Below are positions 1 to 13,758 of a DNA stretch of 64,000 bases, piece after piece. The notes below the pieces were generated by a model. That model was not told the DNA's origin. It made no database searches and saw nothing but the letters and a program-made list of their open reading frames with translations. Made by a program: the position numbers and the translations under genes. This DNA is from Neelides folsomi (Eukaryota; Arthropoda; Collembola; Neelipleona; Neelidae): positions 39,376 through 103,375 of the forward strand of contig JAQGBZ010000224.1 in assembly GCA_034687125.1 (NCBI GenBank), written 5' to 3'. Each line of letters begins with the position of its first letter. Within the stretch, counting starts at the first letter, position 1.

Positions 1-3000
1 TTCGGGAGAAGAAAGAGGTCGAACTTTGGAAGCTACGGATTTCAAAGTCTCGTTGGTATTTTCATAGAGAGGCGTGTCGCTATTTGCACTTTCATCTTCG
101 CTTGGTGGTGACACTACAAATTTACGATCAAACTTTTAGTCTTCAAGGTCTCAACAACCATCATTTTTAATTTCCTGACCTTTTATTGGTAGTTTTACAA
201 TTGGTAAAAGAAAATTAAAAATGTTTTCTTACCAGGCAATGGACTCGCAATGGGTTGAGCCCAAGAAACTCGTGCAATCCCCTTTTGAAGAAAGTTGGCT
301 TTGGCAATGCTAATGGCCGACTTAACATTGTTTTGAACTAATTTCTCCTCTGTTTTTGCTACAGGAGAATAATACACGTCCGACTTCCCGTTCTCCTTTG
401 ATGGATTTTCATACACATTTGTTCTAGTTGGGGATTTAACTGTAGTCGTTTCAGTTCCAACATTGTTGTTTGTCCCAATTGGTTCTGCTGTTGGTTTGAT
501 TGGTGATAAAGTGAAGCCTTTAAATTGACCGAAAATTTCTGTTGGTGCAACTGGTTTGGGTCCAGCAGATGGATTGGAAATTTCAACTCTTCGTCCACCG
601 CCAGATCCATTCGATGAAGGTTTATTGTTACTATTTCTGAAATTACAAATTACAAATTATAATTTAGCATTGTTTTGTTTATTGTGGCAAGTTATTTTTA
701 TTCATTAATTACAATAATTATAAAGTAATAATAAAGTTCTCTAATGAGTTCTTACTGTGTTCTGGCAATTTGACCCCTTTTACAAATCTTCTTAAAGTTT
801 TCATTCGCATGGTAGAGATAAAAGGAAATAATGGCAATTAAGGGAATGAATCCGAAGAAAGTCACAACTAAGGATTTTCCAATTATCGACGAATCTATAA
901 AATGTTAAATCGTTAAGGATTTCATTAATCCTTGCTACAGATTGAAACTAGAGCTTTGTGAGAACTTACGATAAGGATCCGTGCTAGGTCCACTATCAAT
1001 CGAACCACCATGTCCAGAGCCATCACATAAAGAGCCTCCAAATCCTTCATCGCAATGACAATGTCCAGCGCTGTTGCAAACTCCGTTGCTTCCACAATCT
1101 TCTCCACAATCTTTTTTCAATGGATACAAAACCGAATTGACAGAGACACACTTTTGCTTCACACACATCTGCAATTAGCAAGTTTGTCCATTAGCTACAA
1201 TCATTTAACTTTTCATGTTTATCCTATATAGGATGAAAAATTAGTATGTATGAAAGTTTTTGTTATTCTTTGCTTAAAGGGCAAAAACATCAGTCCATTA
1301 CTTTTCCATCTCCGCAGATCGCTCCATCGGGAACCAAGCCAGGGTCTACGACTTCAAGGCCAAAATCAACACTGACGGATCTGCAAGGATGAATTTTCCC
1401 TCCTGCATTTACAAAGAAGCTCTGAAGGGTTGCAGTTGTCTCGTAGCCAAACTCTAATTTCTCGTGGTTGAAACTGCAGTGTAAAGCTCCGCACCTCACA
1501 TCTCTGTAAAAGATACAATTGAGTGAGGAAATATGAATGGTTTGTATGGGACAATCATAATAAATAAAAGAGCTACTAAAAATATGTTATATCATACTCT
1601 GGAGCACATTTGGCGTAAGTCATATTTGGGTAATTGAGGCCGCAGTGAGCGTGTTTGGTTCCATTGGTATTCTTCGCATAGCAGAGCTGAATGGAATTAT
1701 TCCCTGAGCTTCCCCATAACAATCTGCATTGGTCAGTGTGAGTTCGACATTGGCCGTCGAAGCAATGAGCCTTGAAATGAAATGGTTTCTTCAATTAGAT
1801 TCATGTGAGATACCCAGAGAGAAACACATTGAGAGGTAAAATTAACTAGGAATTACTTCAATTATTATTTGGAATACCAAATTGAAATCGGTACGCATAT
1901 TTGAGTCTTGTGGATTTTTATTACCTTTCCGGACTCTGTCTCGCAATCGAGGCCGTCGAGTTTATGGAAATCTTCTGGGCAAAGTTCGGAATCTCCGGAG
2001 CAATATTCTGGAAGGTCGCATGATGAGCGTGCTTTGCGGCAAACATTTCCTCCGTGCATAAAATGACAGGTCTAATTCATTAAAACAAATAAGGTTGAAT
2101 ATGGAAAATTAAATTAACCAAATGATTTGGCGTGATATAAAAAGGCCATGATAATTTTTAATATAAATTTTTAATAAGTCAGCTTTTCCTTACTCTTTTA
2201 TCGCAACATGTTCCAGTGGCACATGTAGCATTATTCTGAAATTTGCATGTGTGAGGATTGCAACAGAAATTATTACAATGTTCAGGAACTCCACAGTCGC
2301 AATCTTCACCAGCTTCTAAGAATCCATTCCCACATGTTGGCGATTGGAACAGACTAAGTATATAAAAAAGAAAATGCTCGTTACATTTAATTCAAAAATT
2401 CTCATTCGCTTCACATTTAAAAAAGATTGAAAATACCTCTTGGGTTTATTTAAAAGGCAATAATCCATTCCATGATCAAATGCAAATTGTAAATCCTTTT
2501 TGCTGCACGAACTCCAATTGGTAGTTTTATTTGAGCTAAATAAAAAATATCCTCAATATCATTTACATGCTCATTTGTTTGTATAAAATGAGAGAGTTTT
2601 CCTTGATATGTTTTTTGTTATACCCAGAAGAAGCCGACATGATGCATCTTCCCTCATGACCGGGACATTCGCAACTCTCACTATCATGGCTTAAACCGAA
2701 ATTGTGCCCCAATTCATGAGCGACAGTTGTGGCCACAACTCTGTAAAGATGAAAAATACTTAACAATTCATCTTCCTTTTGAGGGAATCTCATGTTGTAA
2801 AATGAAATGTCTTTTAGGTCTTTACCCAATGGTGCTCTTATAGTCTGAATTGACTCCACCGGAGAATTTGTAACTGCAAATTGGTCCTTGCATAGCTTTC
2901 CCAACCACGCCGTCCTTAAATTCCATCGCCCTGAATATTAAAAAGGACATATTTTCACACCCACTCATGTAACATACATAGGCAGTTAGGTAGTACATTA

Positions 3001-6000
3001 ACATTTAAGTGCATTCAACTAATAAGCAATGGTTGCTAATTATTTAAATTCTCACGTCAGAAGCTGTGCATTGTCATTTGGATGAGTTTTGAGAAGCCTC
3101 TCTTGACGATAGTGAAGGAAACTGTTGAGAGTGTCTTCGCCGGCTGTAGATAAAGTGATTTCATCCGTCTCTGTCCAAACGACGACTCCAGTCAGTGCCA
3201 CAAATATATTGAGAGGAATATACACCTGTTTAGAGATAAAAATGAATTAAGATAAAATGATCATTAAGGTCCGTTTGTGCATAGATAATTTAATAAATTC
3301 ATCAGCACTCAAAGTTACTGAAGGTGCAAATTACCGCGTTCACGATGTTAATGATGTCTTTGGTTCTTCTGTACACTTTAGAGAGGTCTCGGTTTAAGTC
3401 AATGAACTTTTTATTGTCGACGACGACTACCATCTCCACGTAACGAGTCTTTTCATTTGAGCCATAAGGATCAGGAACTACGGTGCCTTCATAGGATCTT
3501 TTAACCTAATACAAAAATTAATAAAACATTGATAAATTATTAAATGCTCAGAAGCACAGCAGTAAATTAAACTCACCCTTTGTCGCTGAACGCCGTTTTG
3601 ATGACCGCTTGAATTTAAATCTTTTGACCATTTTAATCCAATCGATGAATGATTATGTCCTGTGTAATGAAATTTATATTTGACTTATTTAATATCATCT
3701 TCAATGCCGAATTTAGTGAGCCAAGATTGTAAGCATGCGAATCATAAATAATCCGACAAAGATGTAAAGTCTGTGGATTCATTTATAAAATTTATAATGA
3801 TAGAAAAGGTCTTTGAATGACCGCGAATGAGATCAAGAGAACATAGTTTATGTAAAGAAGGGTGAAACCAAGTTTGCATACTCCATATGCTAAATAGGAC
3901 AATGCGGATTATTACAATTACTAAAATGACTGGTGTCATTATATCGATTCCCACTATGTAAATACATGTATCATGTCATTTATGGCTAACTATAGGGAGA
4001 ATTGACATTCGGCCGCTCTCACTTTATGAAATTAAACTCCGAGGTTTGTCTCTGGAAAACTCATTTAATAAAGGCACTTTGGGCTTTCAATTAAATTGAA
4101 TAATTGATTCTATTTTAAATCCTCGTCCGTCTCTCTCTCGTAGTTGAGCGTAATAAATATGTGAAGGGGGTTGAAGTCCCATGCATTGGCCATATGCTTC
4201 TCCGCCCTTTAGCTCGGAAATTAAAAGAGGCGTGGAGAGGCAAAACATTCCGTCTTACTTTTAACTATTTCAGACCCCCTTACAACTCTCCAGTGATATC
4301 TATAGCCCTTCAGATACAAATCCTCTAAGAAACACTTTCTTTTAATGTTCTTAAAATAAGAGGTTGTATATGGGTCTATTTATGTCCTTCGAATCCATTC
4401 TCAATTTCCTATATGAACTGGATCGCTATTCAGTCTCACTTTAAACTTTGTTTCTCAAACTAAATATGCGTAAGAACCGTACATTTACAATATCATTTAG
4501 AATGCCATGAAATGAAAATTAAAAAGGATTCTTTTCCACCCTATTTACTTTTTATCTCAGCTTCATATATAAATCATCTGCCTCTGTTATGCACATTGTG
4601 ATAATCTTGAAACCCTTCTGAGATGATTAGTCACAGTATGCCTATTAGTGCTATATTAGTATACATAGTAGTAAAGAAGATATTCCGCGTGCATAAATTA
4701 CTAAACTGATCCATAGAGTTAATGAAAGTATCTTTCTATCTACTAAATTACATACAAAGTATTGCATGCATTGCCTAGTACAGTTACTGCTAATGTAAAA
4801 ATAAAACAAAAGGTAAGATGATCTGTAAACATTTTTTTTAAAATGCTAAATGATCTCAACATGTTCCCCCTACATATTTATTGTCTCTTTAGCTATGTGT
4901 AAGATAACGATGATGATCATGATCGATGGTTGAAGAAGAGAGAATGGAAAAAATACTCACCACAATGGAACTCTCGGTTCAAGTCACTTTCCTTGTAATG
5001 AAAAGTATCCCAATTGGATCCATTTGCGGGTTCAAAATAATGGTGGCTTTCACCGTCAAACACGACGCCACTGTTTTTGAATATAAAAATGGAAATGAAC
5101 TTCAGGAAAAATATTGTTTTACGAGAAGAGGAGAACATTGAACTTAAGTTTATTTACCTTATTGAGGAGTCACACGTTGAAAGCGCTGCCCATGAGTGAG
5201 TAATTCCTCTGATCTTCCCTTGGTAGTGGCAAAGTTCAGTCTCCTGAAAGACAAATTTTTTATTTTTTAAGTTTCCATTTAATAAAATCATAACTAATTA
5301 AATTTAGTTTCAAATGCGATTTTGCATATATAATACCTCCACGTTAGGATTGAGAGTATTTTTCTGTCCGTTTTTCTGAATCTCTTGAAAATATCCTTTA
5401 GTAATAAGGTCCCTGCATTTGAAAAAGGATAGGAATTAAATTAAACTTAAAACATGAAATTCATAAAAATTATTCATAAGATTATTCCTTACCTGTTTAA
5501 ATACAAATCAAGCCAGAAAAGCTTCGAGTCAATTGGAAGCTCTATTGAGATTTTTTCAGAGTGTAGTTTCCCCTAAAATAATAATGTATAAATGAGCATG
5601 GTTGGAAGATTTATATTATTCCATTTATTAATTAGTTTAATGAACTCTTTCAATTACAAGACCATGTGCGATTTATATAATTTACACATTACATGAAGCA
5701 TGTTAATCATGTATGCTTTATATGTATCTACATACTTTGTACATAAAATTATTAGTAATTAGAGTAATTACCATAATTTATGTATTCAATACATTGTACA
5801 TTGCTGATGTTTCGAAAATATAATATTTGCACAGTGTGGCATAAGTAAGAATTATTTTTGCCATTTGGAAAACTAAGCATTTTGTTCGTATTAAAAGATA
5901 GACGTACATAACGCAAGTGTGCAAGTTTTAAGTTTCACACTACAGAATTTTTAGACAACTTGGCGATAAAACATTGATAGAAGTACGTAAGCTAATCCTT

Positions 6001-7903
6001 TTCTATACAAAACGTTATTTTATGAGGCCATCTGGTCATATTAAGGTCAGGAGCTAAAACTCGACGTGCTTTACCACGAAGATCTTTTAACATTTCACAT
6101 TAATCGCGCTTCACATAAGATGTAAAATTTTAAAAGACGAACCTTTTGCGTGCTGTCAAGTTGAATATGTCTTTTTTCTCGGAGATGCGCTCGGTGATTC
6201 GACTGTGATTCCTCTTGCAGAACACGCGGTGAGATCCTCCGAAATTGAGAAAACTCGCCATTTGGAAAATTATCTATTGTCAAAGATTATGGACCATTAG
6301 TAATTGCGGTGTGGTTGAGTAACAATTCACATTACATATGTATACTCAACCCAACGATGCATTTTGTAGAAATGATATAACCAAAAAAATATATAAATAT
6401 AATAATACATAAATAATCTCAATTCCTTTGTGCTAAAATTAAGATGAAAAACATTCAAAGAAAATACTTAAAGTGGATCTTTTTATTTATGGTTTTGAGG
6501 AAAAATCCTACTTTCCAATTTTCATACGCTACTTACTCTGCACTAACTACATTGATTATCCTTTCAATCAAATTTTAAAAAAAGATTTGCAAATCGATTA
6601 CATCCGCATTTGAGATATTTCATAAAGGAAAAACCACTATAAAAATAATGTCTAAAATGTTTATATTATCTAACGTAAGCATTATGTTGTACTTATTATA
6701 ACAATGTGTAAAATATTGTAAGTAAATGATGCATATTTTATATAAATACAATAATATTTCCTTTTTAAGAACAACTTTCCTGATTCAGCAATTTTGCTGA
6801 TTTGAAGTATTTTACCAATAATAAAATCTATTATTTAAATAATCCCGTTTAGATGAGTGCGAACATCCATAAAAAAGATGATGATAATACTATCTATAAT
6901 AACGAATGGCAATTCTGAATCGTATCATATAACTTTAAAGTCAAATATTTGAAATATTATTCCAACTTCCAATCTGTTACTTTCTCATATGCATATATTT
7001 GGTTAGAATTTTAGGATTGAACATAAACTGTATTGCATTGACGAAATATGCTCATCTCATATTTATGTTTACGCTTTCCTTCCGGGAAACCAGACAGCTT
7101 GGGATTTTAAAATGTGGAGGGTGCACATTTGCTAGCCAGAGAATTCCATATCTTTCTTATTATTGTTTCAATGATAAAAGGATGTTTTGTTTATGTTGAT
7201 AAAAATATGGCGGTAATAATGTACATTTGGTTGGTTCAATAGTTTACATAAAAGCGAACGCATAACTTATATGTACATTTACAAATACTGATTTTATCAT
7301 GAATAAAATAAATGTGTAATATTATATTATACACATACTATTCAAAATAATAAGTGTACATACTTGTGTTTTGTAATATAATAACAAATAACTTTCTGAT
7401 TTGTTCACTTATCATATTGTACAAATATGAGTACCTACGACAATCAGATAGTATAGTATCCTTATAAGATACAATATGTATTAGTATATGGTAGATATTT
7501 CTCCATAAGTTTATATTACAGAATCATGTGTAATACGATGTTTTGGTCGTTCCATTTTATAAATAATAAAAGTTTTGTGTAAATAACAAATATTTTACAT
7601 TATAAAATCAAATCCTCGCAAATGTCCTAAATCTCAATAAAATTGTTAATGTAATTTCAAGAAAACATTTTTTAACATTAATAATGTAATATTATTGGTA
7701 TGATGTATCCAATTTAGATTTCTCCTATAATATTGGCCATTTGACTTATTAATTAAATGAAGTATTAAATAGATGGATATAATTGCAACATGAATATTAG
7801 TTAAATGATTATTTAATCAATTTGTACCTTCTGAGAAGGCGATGGATATATGGAGCAATACGATCAGAGAAATAAAGCTTCGTTTAGAAAATTTATACTT
7901 CAT
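1..7903 (-). CDS. ADAM-family membrane metalloprotease (meltrin/ADAM12-19-like), 3' end outside window
   Basis: Zinc endopeptidase that sheds or processes cell-surface proteins. Coding exons, in transcript order: 7903-7828, 6273-6143, 5572-5493, 5412-5337, 5243-5158, 5070-4961, 3659-3577, 3505-3335, 3225-3056, 2930-2826, 2740-2624, 2535-2437, 2353-2194, 2071-1925, 1770-1598, 1503-1302, 1168-970, 894-756, 636-233, 113-1. All 19 junctions are GT-AG and phase-consistent, giving 947 residues before the window edge. Seen in order: a signal peptide (about 1-24), prodomain, furin-type RVKR site (214-217), metalloprotease with complete [12 protein letters not shown] (371-382), disintegrin domain ([14 protein letters not shown]), cysteine-rich region, EGF-like module (about 663-728), one membrane segment (737-759) and a long Ser/Pro/Thr-rich tail. 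The intact zinc site argues against the inactive ADAM11/22/23 group. The paralogue is not certain. Upstream ATGs occur in the 5' UTR. Confidence 0.93.
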
Positions 7904-7980
7904 GTTGAATTTAAAAATTAGTTTGATTCCTCAGTCTCAGTACTTCTGTCATTCAGCATTTCTCCCATCATAATGTTGGT
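7904..7980 (-). other. 5' UTR of the ADAM gene with upstream ORF
   Basis: On the minus strand a good splice acceptor (TATTTTACAG) ends at 7981. The sequence from 7980 runs without a break to the ADAM start at 7903. This segment holds two tandem ATGs opening a short frame (starting MMGEMLNDRSTE) that stops before the main start. It may dampen ADAM translation. The first, non-coding exon upstream was not found. Confidence 0.5.
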
Positions 7981-10900
7981 CTGTAAAATAATTAAAATTT
8001 ATTACTCTCTCGACTTTCGACATTCAATTTGTAAACAACTTTAAGGATTATTAATTTTTTATTTACAATTAAAATATTCAATGAGTAACATAATGTAATA
8101 AATATTTTTATGTCAAGTGGAATGATTAATTAAAAAATTGTTTTTATTTTAACCTTATAAGAAAAATTGTAGACATTTTATTAATAAACCAACTCCCTAG
8201 ATTTTTGTAATACAATAGGATTTAATTTCCAACATATTTTTGTAAAAATAAATCCTTAGAAAGTATAAATATTTCAATGCGTAAATATATAGTAGATACC
8301 GATTTGATAGACATGAATAATGCCATCAACATTATTACTTGTTCGGGGAAAAGTTCTATAGAATATTGATATTATTGATATAATGATTATTAAATATGTA
8401 TATCCAGAGAAGAAATTTTTTTAAATGAATCATTAAATAAAAATAAACAGTGCAGTGTATGTAGTCATTTAAGTTCTTTGAATCTGTGTAGAAATCTTAT
8501 TGTCAGTTAATAGGAATTCTCTTTGTGAGTCACAACAGGGAAGAGGAAAATGAATAATACAAAGATCGGATGACGATACAATGTTGATCATAAAAAAGCC
8601 GTTTATCTGGAATTGTATACAATTATCTTCGAAATCGACCAAAAATTGAAGATTTCAAGTCTATCAATATTCTTTCTTTTCAATTAAAGAGTTTCTTAAT
8701 TTTCTTTAACTGTATGTTTGTATCAGTGTTTATTCAATGTTATTAAATTGGGTAGTAATCGAGAATATAAATAACTATTTACTTTCGATCCTTTATAAAT
8801 CAAAAAAACATTTTAGTTCTTTGTATTCTATCATAATTGATATAAAAATCTACCCATGGATTAAACAATTCAAATATTGAATAATTTTATAAATCTTACC
8901 TTAAACGCTTAATAACTAACATCTGCATTTAACAAACTTTACAAAATATTACAAAAACATTAGCAAAAACTTTATTTTGCACTTGAAAATATTGAATGTC
9001 AATTGAACAAACTATTCACATTTTATCATATTAACTCTTGTCATTTCACTCACAGTCTAGAATTGAATTGAATCTGGAAAGACGGATAATTTAAAAATTA
9101 AAGTTTTCATTTCATTTCTGACATTTAAACTTCCACTGCTGGATTGTTTTGTAAAAATACAAACTTATTAAAAATGACTCCAAAAAGTCTACCAAAACCA
9201 AAACATGATAATTTTGATGTATTTCCTATCGGAGTAAATATGAAAAGAGGGACTGGAGGTGAGTGATTAATAAATATTAATAAACTGTAAACGGAGGTTT
9301 ACAGTTGTGCTCACAGCTTCATGTTTGGAGTTGTACTAAATACATAGAGGAGAATCCCAAACTCCTCCACATCGGCTGTTTCGTGTAGTTTCGAGAATGG
9401 AAACAATTTGGTATAGTTTGAAGGGAGGGGGTGCCCGAAGACTTCTCTATGCCTCCTCGATGGCCTCTACTGCTGTTAGGTCTCTCACACATACACACCA
9501 ACTCCGGCATCCCAAACTTATGTACAGGGAGGGGCATAAGTATCTTTCTTTTTTTTAATCGACTCGTATCTCTTTTATTCTTTAACCAATTTTTCTAACA
9601 TTTGGCAATGGTAATGCTTATATATTATATAATATATTCAGTAATATTATTTTGTCACTTGAGCTTCATCAGCTTCGAAGCAGCGTTGCAAACGCAAACA
9701 AATGACAGCTTCACATCCACGTTTGCACATAGCAACCTGAACTTCTGCAAACGCTTCGACTATTCCAACCTGATTTCAGCAAGTGTCGATGGATTCTTGT
9801 CGTTAACCTTGCTTTTGACAAAACCCCATAAAAAGAAGTTCAAGGGAGTGAGATCTGGAGAGCGTCGGGGCTCGTCCTATCCATTGCGTTCCAAAGTTCG
9901 CGCTTTCTCAAAGAAAAGTAGCTGTCGTTTATTTACGCTTTGACCATATCAGTTTTTAGTTTGCTTCATAGTAGATGGATACATTTAACATAAGTGGCCG
10001 ATGTTTAAAGATTTTTATCTTTAATCGCATTAAAAAAAGAAAGATACTTATGACCCTCTCTGTATAGTCCCAATATCCCAGACTTCAGTCTTCGGGAATA
10101 TTTTGGTGGAGTCGAGACGAGGCGCTCACTACACTCCACAAACTCCCTCGCCGCCCCACACAACTCCGAGCCTCTAGCAACGAGAAAAATAATCTTTAGG
10201 ACCATTAGCAACCTTATCCTCTTACATAGGGAAAGAAAAGCGGATTAATATTATTCTTAATTATATTTAATTAAATATATTCATAAATAATCTTATTGAG
10301 GAGTATTAGAGCTATAGAATAAAGTTATTAAAAGTGCATTTCGTAATGTAGAACTACGATTAGGTATATGTAGCCATAATAGTAATTGTAACCAATATTA
10401 AAAGTATTGCATAAACGACAATTGTTTATTTCTTCATTTGATAGTAGTTTGAGGATAGTAAAAGAATTGAAGCTTTTTAATAGTAAGCCTGAAATTAATG
10501 TTTGATGTAATGTGACCTATGGACCATATTAATTCATAAGGTATTACTCCCATTGGTGGCATATTTATCTTATGAGGATACTGTATCATAATATGTACGT
10601 TGATGTTTGTTTTAAAAATAAACAAAGATTGGTGTATTATTGGGAGATTGGGACTTTGAACCCTTAAATTTATATCTTGTTTGTATATAATAAAGACTTA
10701 TTTGTCTTTACCCAAGAAAATATTTATATAAGTATTGTGTTATATTGTTATACAGATATGTATGTGTGTACGATATGTAAAAGTATTAAGATATAAATTT
10801 TGATGATAATATTGTGATATGGAATGGGCATAATGTAAGGCCTGTATATACCTGTTAATAGTAAGTAAGTAAGTACTAAACGTGTATATCAAATTTGCCC

Positions 10901-13758
10901 AAAGGATCATTAGTTATAAGATAATTTTACTACCTGATTTGATACTACAATGTGATTTTTGTTAGATATCGATAGTTAAAAGTTAATATTTATATAACCT
11001 CATAAGATATTTTTTTCTTAAGGTACATATTATATTCAAGTTGGTACTTACTTTATTAAATACATTTAGAATCAAACAGGGAAATAAATAAAATTGAGTA
11101 CCCAGAAGTATTTTTATATTTATCAAATTGTGGACATGAATTTTTTATTATCCTCGCAGTAAAAAATTAAAATGCATGCATTATATTGAATAAATATAAA
11201 TATGAATTTATTCTACGTTATTTATATTAATACATGTATATATCGGAGGAAAATAAAATAGTCCAAATAGTAAAAAATAAATATTCTTTTGTCTATCCTA
11301 TTTATTTGGTTCACCATTACATTAAATATTATTTATATTAAATAATATCAAAAATGAATATATCGTAAATGCCATTATAAGCTTATGAATTTTTTATAAT
11401 AAATATTTTATTATCAACTCAATATTCTGGTGGATATCATTTACATATTTTTATTTAAGTATTTAATTAAATACCTACTCACTCATATTCATTGTCAGAG
11501 TGAGTTTTCTTTGTCTTCACAATGGCTTTAGAATCGGCTTTGCAAAATGTTTACTTCTGAGCTACCAGATGGCAAATCCAACAGTGTTCTCCTGAAACAA
11601 GTACATTTTCTTTTAAATGCAACGGCAACAAAGCGACCCAAACGCAAACCCAAGAGCAAGAGGTTTCAGTGGTTTCAGCTCCTTATCTGCAACTTTGTTA
11701 TTTTAATGCAATATAATAAATAATAAGCTTGAGTGATAATGATTAGGATGATTATTACTATACAATGCATTACCTATTATACTTAGAACTTGATATAATT
11801 AAATAACTCCATTTCTCTCCTAAACTAGAGATTTGCACAATTTCACAAATGTGTAGCTATTATACCTAATATTGTACAATACAATACCTAATGATAACAA
11901 TACCAAATGATTAAATATACCTTATACGCTTCTTCTTATAGTTATGATATGTAAAAACTAATATTGTAAAGGGTATAAATGCGTACATAGATATCTTGTT
12001 TAGTTGATCACGGATAATTAAACACTTTCATCTAAAGCATAATAAACTAATGGTAATTTGGTAAGAGTTAACAATGTGTTAACATGTAGTATACTGTATT
12101 ACTAGCCACTATTTTATTCAATTATACATACCATAGAAGATACCAATATTAACATCGTGCAATCTCTCAATTGTACATTTTATGTGATGAGTAATAGTTC
12201 TCTTTAAATATGATTAAGCGACTCTCGAGGATTTTAACTCTTACTTTTAAAATGTGTGCATAAATAAGAGGATGAGAGTAAAGTTTGGTTTATTAATTTA
12301 TTTTAACGCTTTCTAAATCATAATAACCCCTCAAAGATTTCCAATTCATAATAAGAGGTTTTTGAACTTAATCTCACAGTATATTCACGTTGAAAAATAC
12401 ACTTGAAATAATCTCCATCTCCGCAGATTTAAATTATTTAGATTAAAACCTTGAATACGCCCACTACTGTAATATAAATAGGATATATCTATATTTGTAT
12501 AACTATATAAAAATAAATATTCGAAAAGAGCGAGCTTAAAATTTAATCACAAGTGAGCCAACGATGGATTTGAATCTTCCATGGATTTGAAATCATTTAA
12601 TTGATCCAACAATTTGTTATTGGTCTTATTGGTATAACTATCATTGATATGTAAGCGTTAAAAAATAATAAAGACGTCATATAGGTATATGCTTACATAT
12701 TATATAAAATACCTTTCAAATGAATTTTCATTTTTGTTTTGTTGCATAAAGTGCTAAATATTCAAAAGGGATGTTTTAATTAAACCGCAACAAATGAGGA
12801 GCCAATTGTGAATAAAGGGATTATGTAGGGGCGCTATAGTGGTATTGAAATGGCAAAACTTGTAATAAAATCTGCTTGCATGAGGATGTCGAATAATAAA
12901 TGTACACATTGTAATATTCTCATAAAAGGTGAGAGACGGTCGAGGTGTACTGGAAGTGTATTAAACAGGACTTGCATTGAAATATGAAGAGTGGAGATGG
13001 GGAATGAAAAGAGCGGAAGTCGTCCGTGCATGAACCCTTCATGAGGAGTCGGAGGAGTAGAGGGGTGAAGAATAAAATTACCAGATCTACCTGCTACCTT
13101 CCTACCTGTCCACCCTATCAAATAATGCACCCCCGAAATTTAAAGGGAAGAAGACCATATATGAGTTCTATTTATTCTGCAGCCCCAAACTCACCCTCCC
13201 TCCCTCTGCAAAATTCTCACCACCACCACCACCACGTTTCCCTCCTATCCGGTCTCCCTATCCGAATGAGAAAAAAGTCAAACTCCTCAGTTTCATTTTC
13301 ATTCCTGTGCTGTGAGGAAAATTCTTCGATTCTTCCTTTTTGCCAAACTTATCAAAATTAATTAAATTGAATAATCCACTTATCAAAGGTTGACATTGCA
13401 GTGGAAAATTGCCGTGAATTGGTGATAAAGAAGATATCGAATAATATTCATACCCATTTAATTGTTTATTTATCTAATCGCGAAATTCTCCATTACGTTC
13501 GCACCCAATTTAGATATAGTATAATAAGCAGTGAAGATATACCGGATGGCCCATTTGAGATATGGGAGTTACAATATTAATGAATTTAATATTGTAACTA
13601 TAAATTTAATAGTCAGTGTCAGTTTAAAATTGGTGGTGAGTGCTCTCGTGGGATTCTCCACATGAGATCTCATTTGATTCCATCGTTTTGACGGACTCGG
13701 CATTTGACGGTCTTCATACGGAGATCTGAGTGAGGGTTTGCGTGGATTCTGGGGAAGA
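7981..13758. other. Intergenic between the divergent ADAM and SANS genes
   Basis: About 5.8 kb of mostly very AT-rich sequence between the 5' ends of two divergently transcribed genes. Apart from the mariner-type remnant at 9523-10064 and the GC-richer blocks beside it, I see no conserved coding segment. The 12800-13758 part is less AT-rich and probably contains the SANS promoter and 5' UTR. No TATA box or other core element can be assigned with confidence. Confidence 0.6.
9523..10064 (-). mobile_element. Tc1/mariner-type transposon remnant, 542 bp
   Basis: Ends are inverted repeats beginning TACAGGGAGGGGCATAAGTA on the left and, on the opposite strand, TACAGAGAGGGTCATAAGTA on the right, each followed by a T-rich run, with TA at both borders as expected of a TA target duplication. 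The minus strand between them encodes RSPDLTPLNFFLWGFVKSKV (about 9795-9870), which matches the C-terminal catalytic segment of mariner-family transposases including the third acidic residue. Stop codons and the short length show an internally deleted, dead copy. Confidence 0.82.

Noticed and set aside
4926-5141. Plus-strand open frame of 71 codons
   Set aside because: It is antisense to the ADAM prodomain exon at 4961-5070 and has no motif of its own.
13220-13245. Short CAC/ACC triplet run
   Set aside because: Only a few units; not a notable microsatellite and not in a recognised gene.
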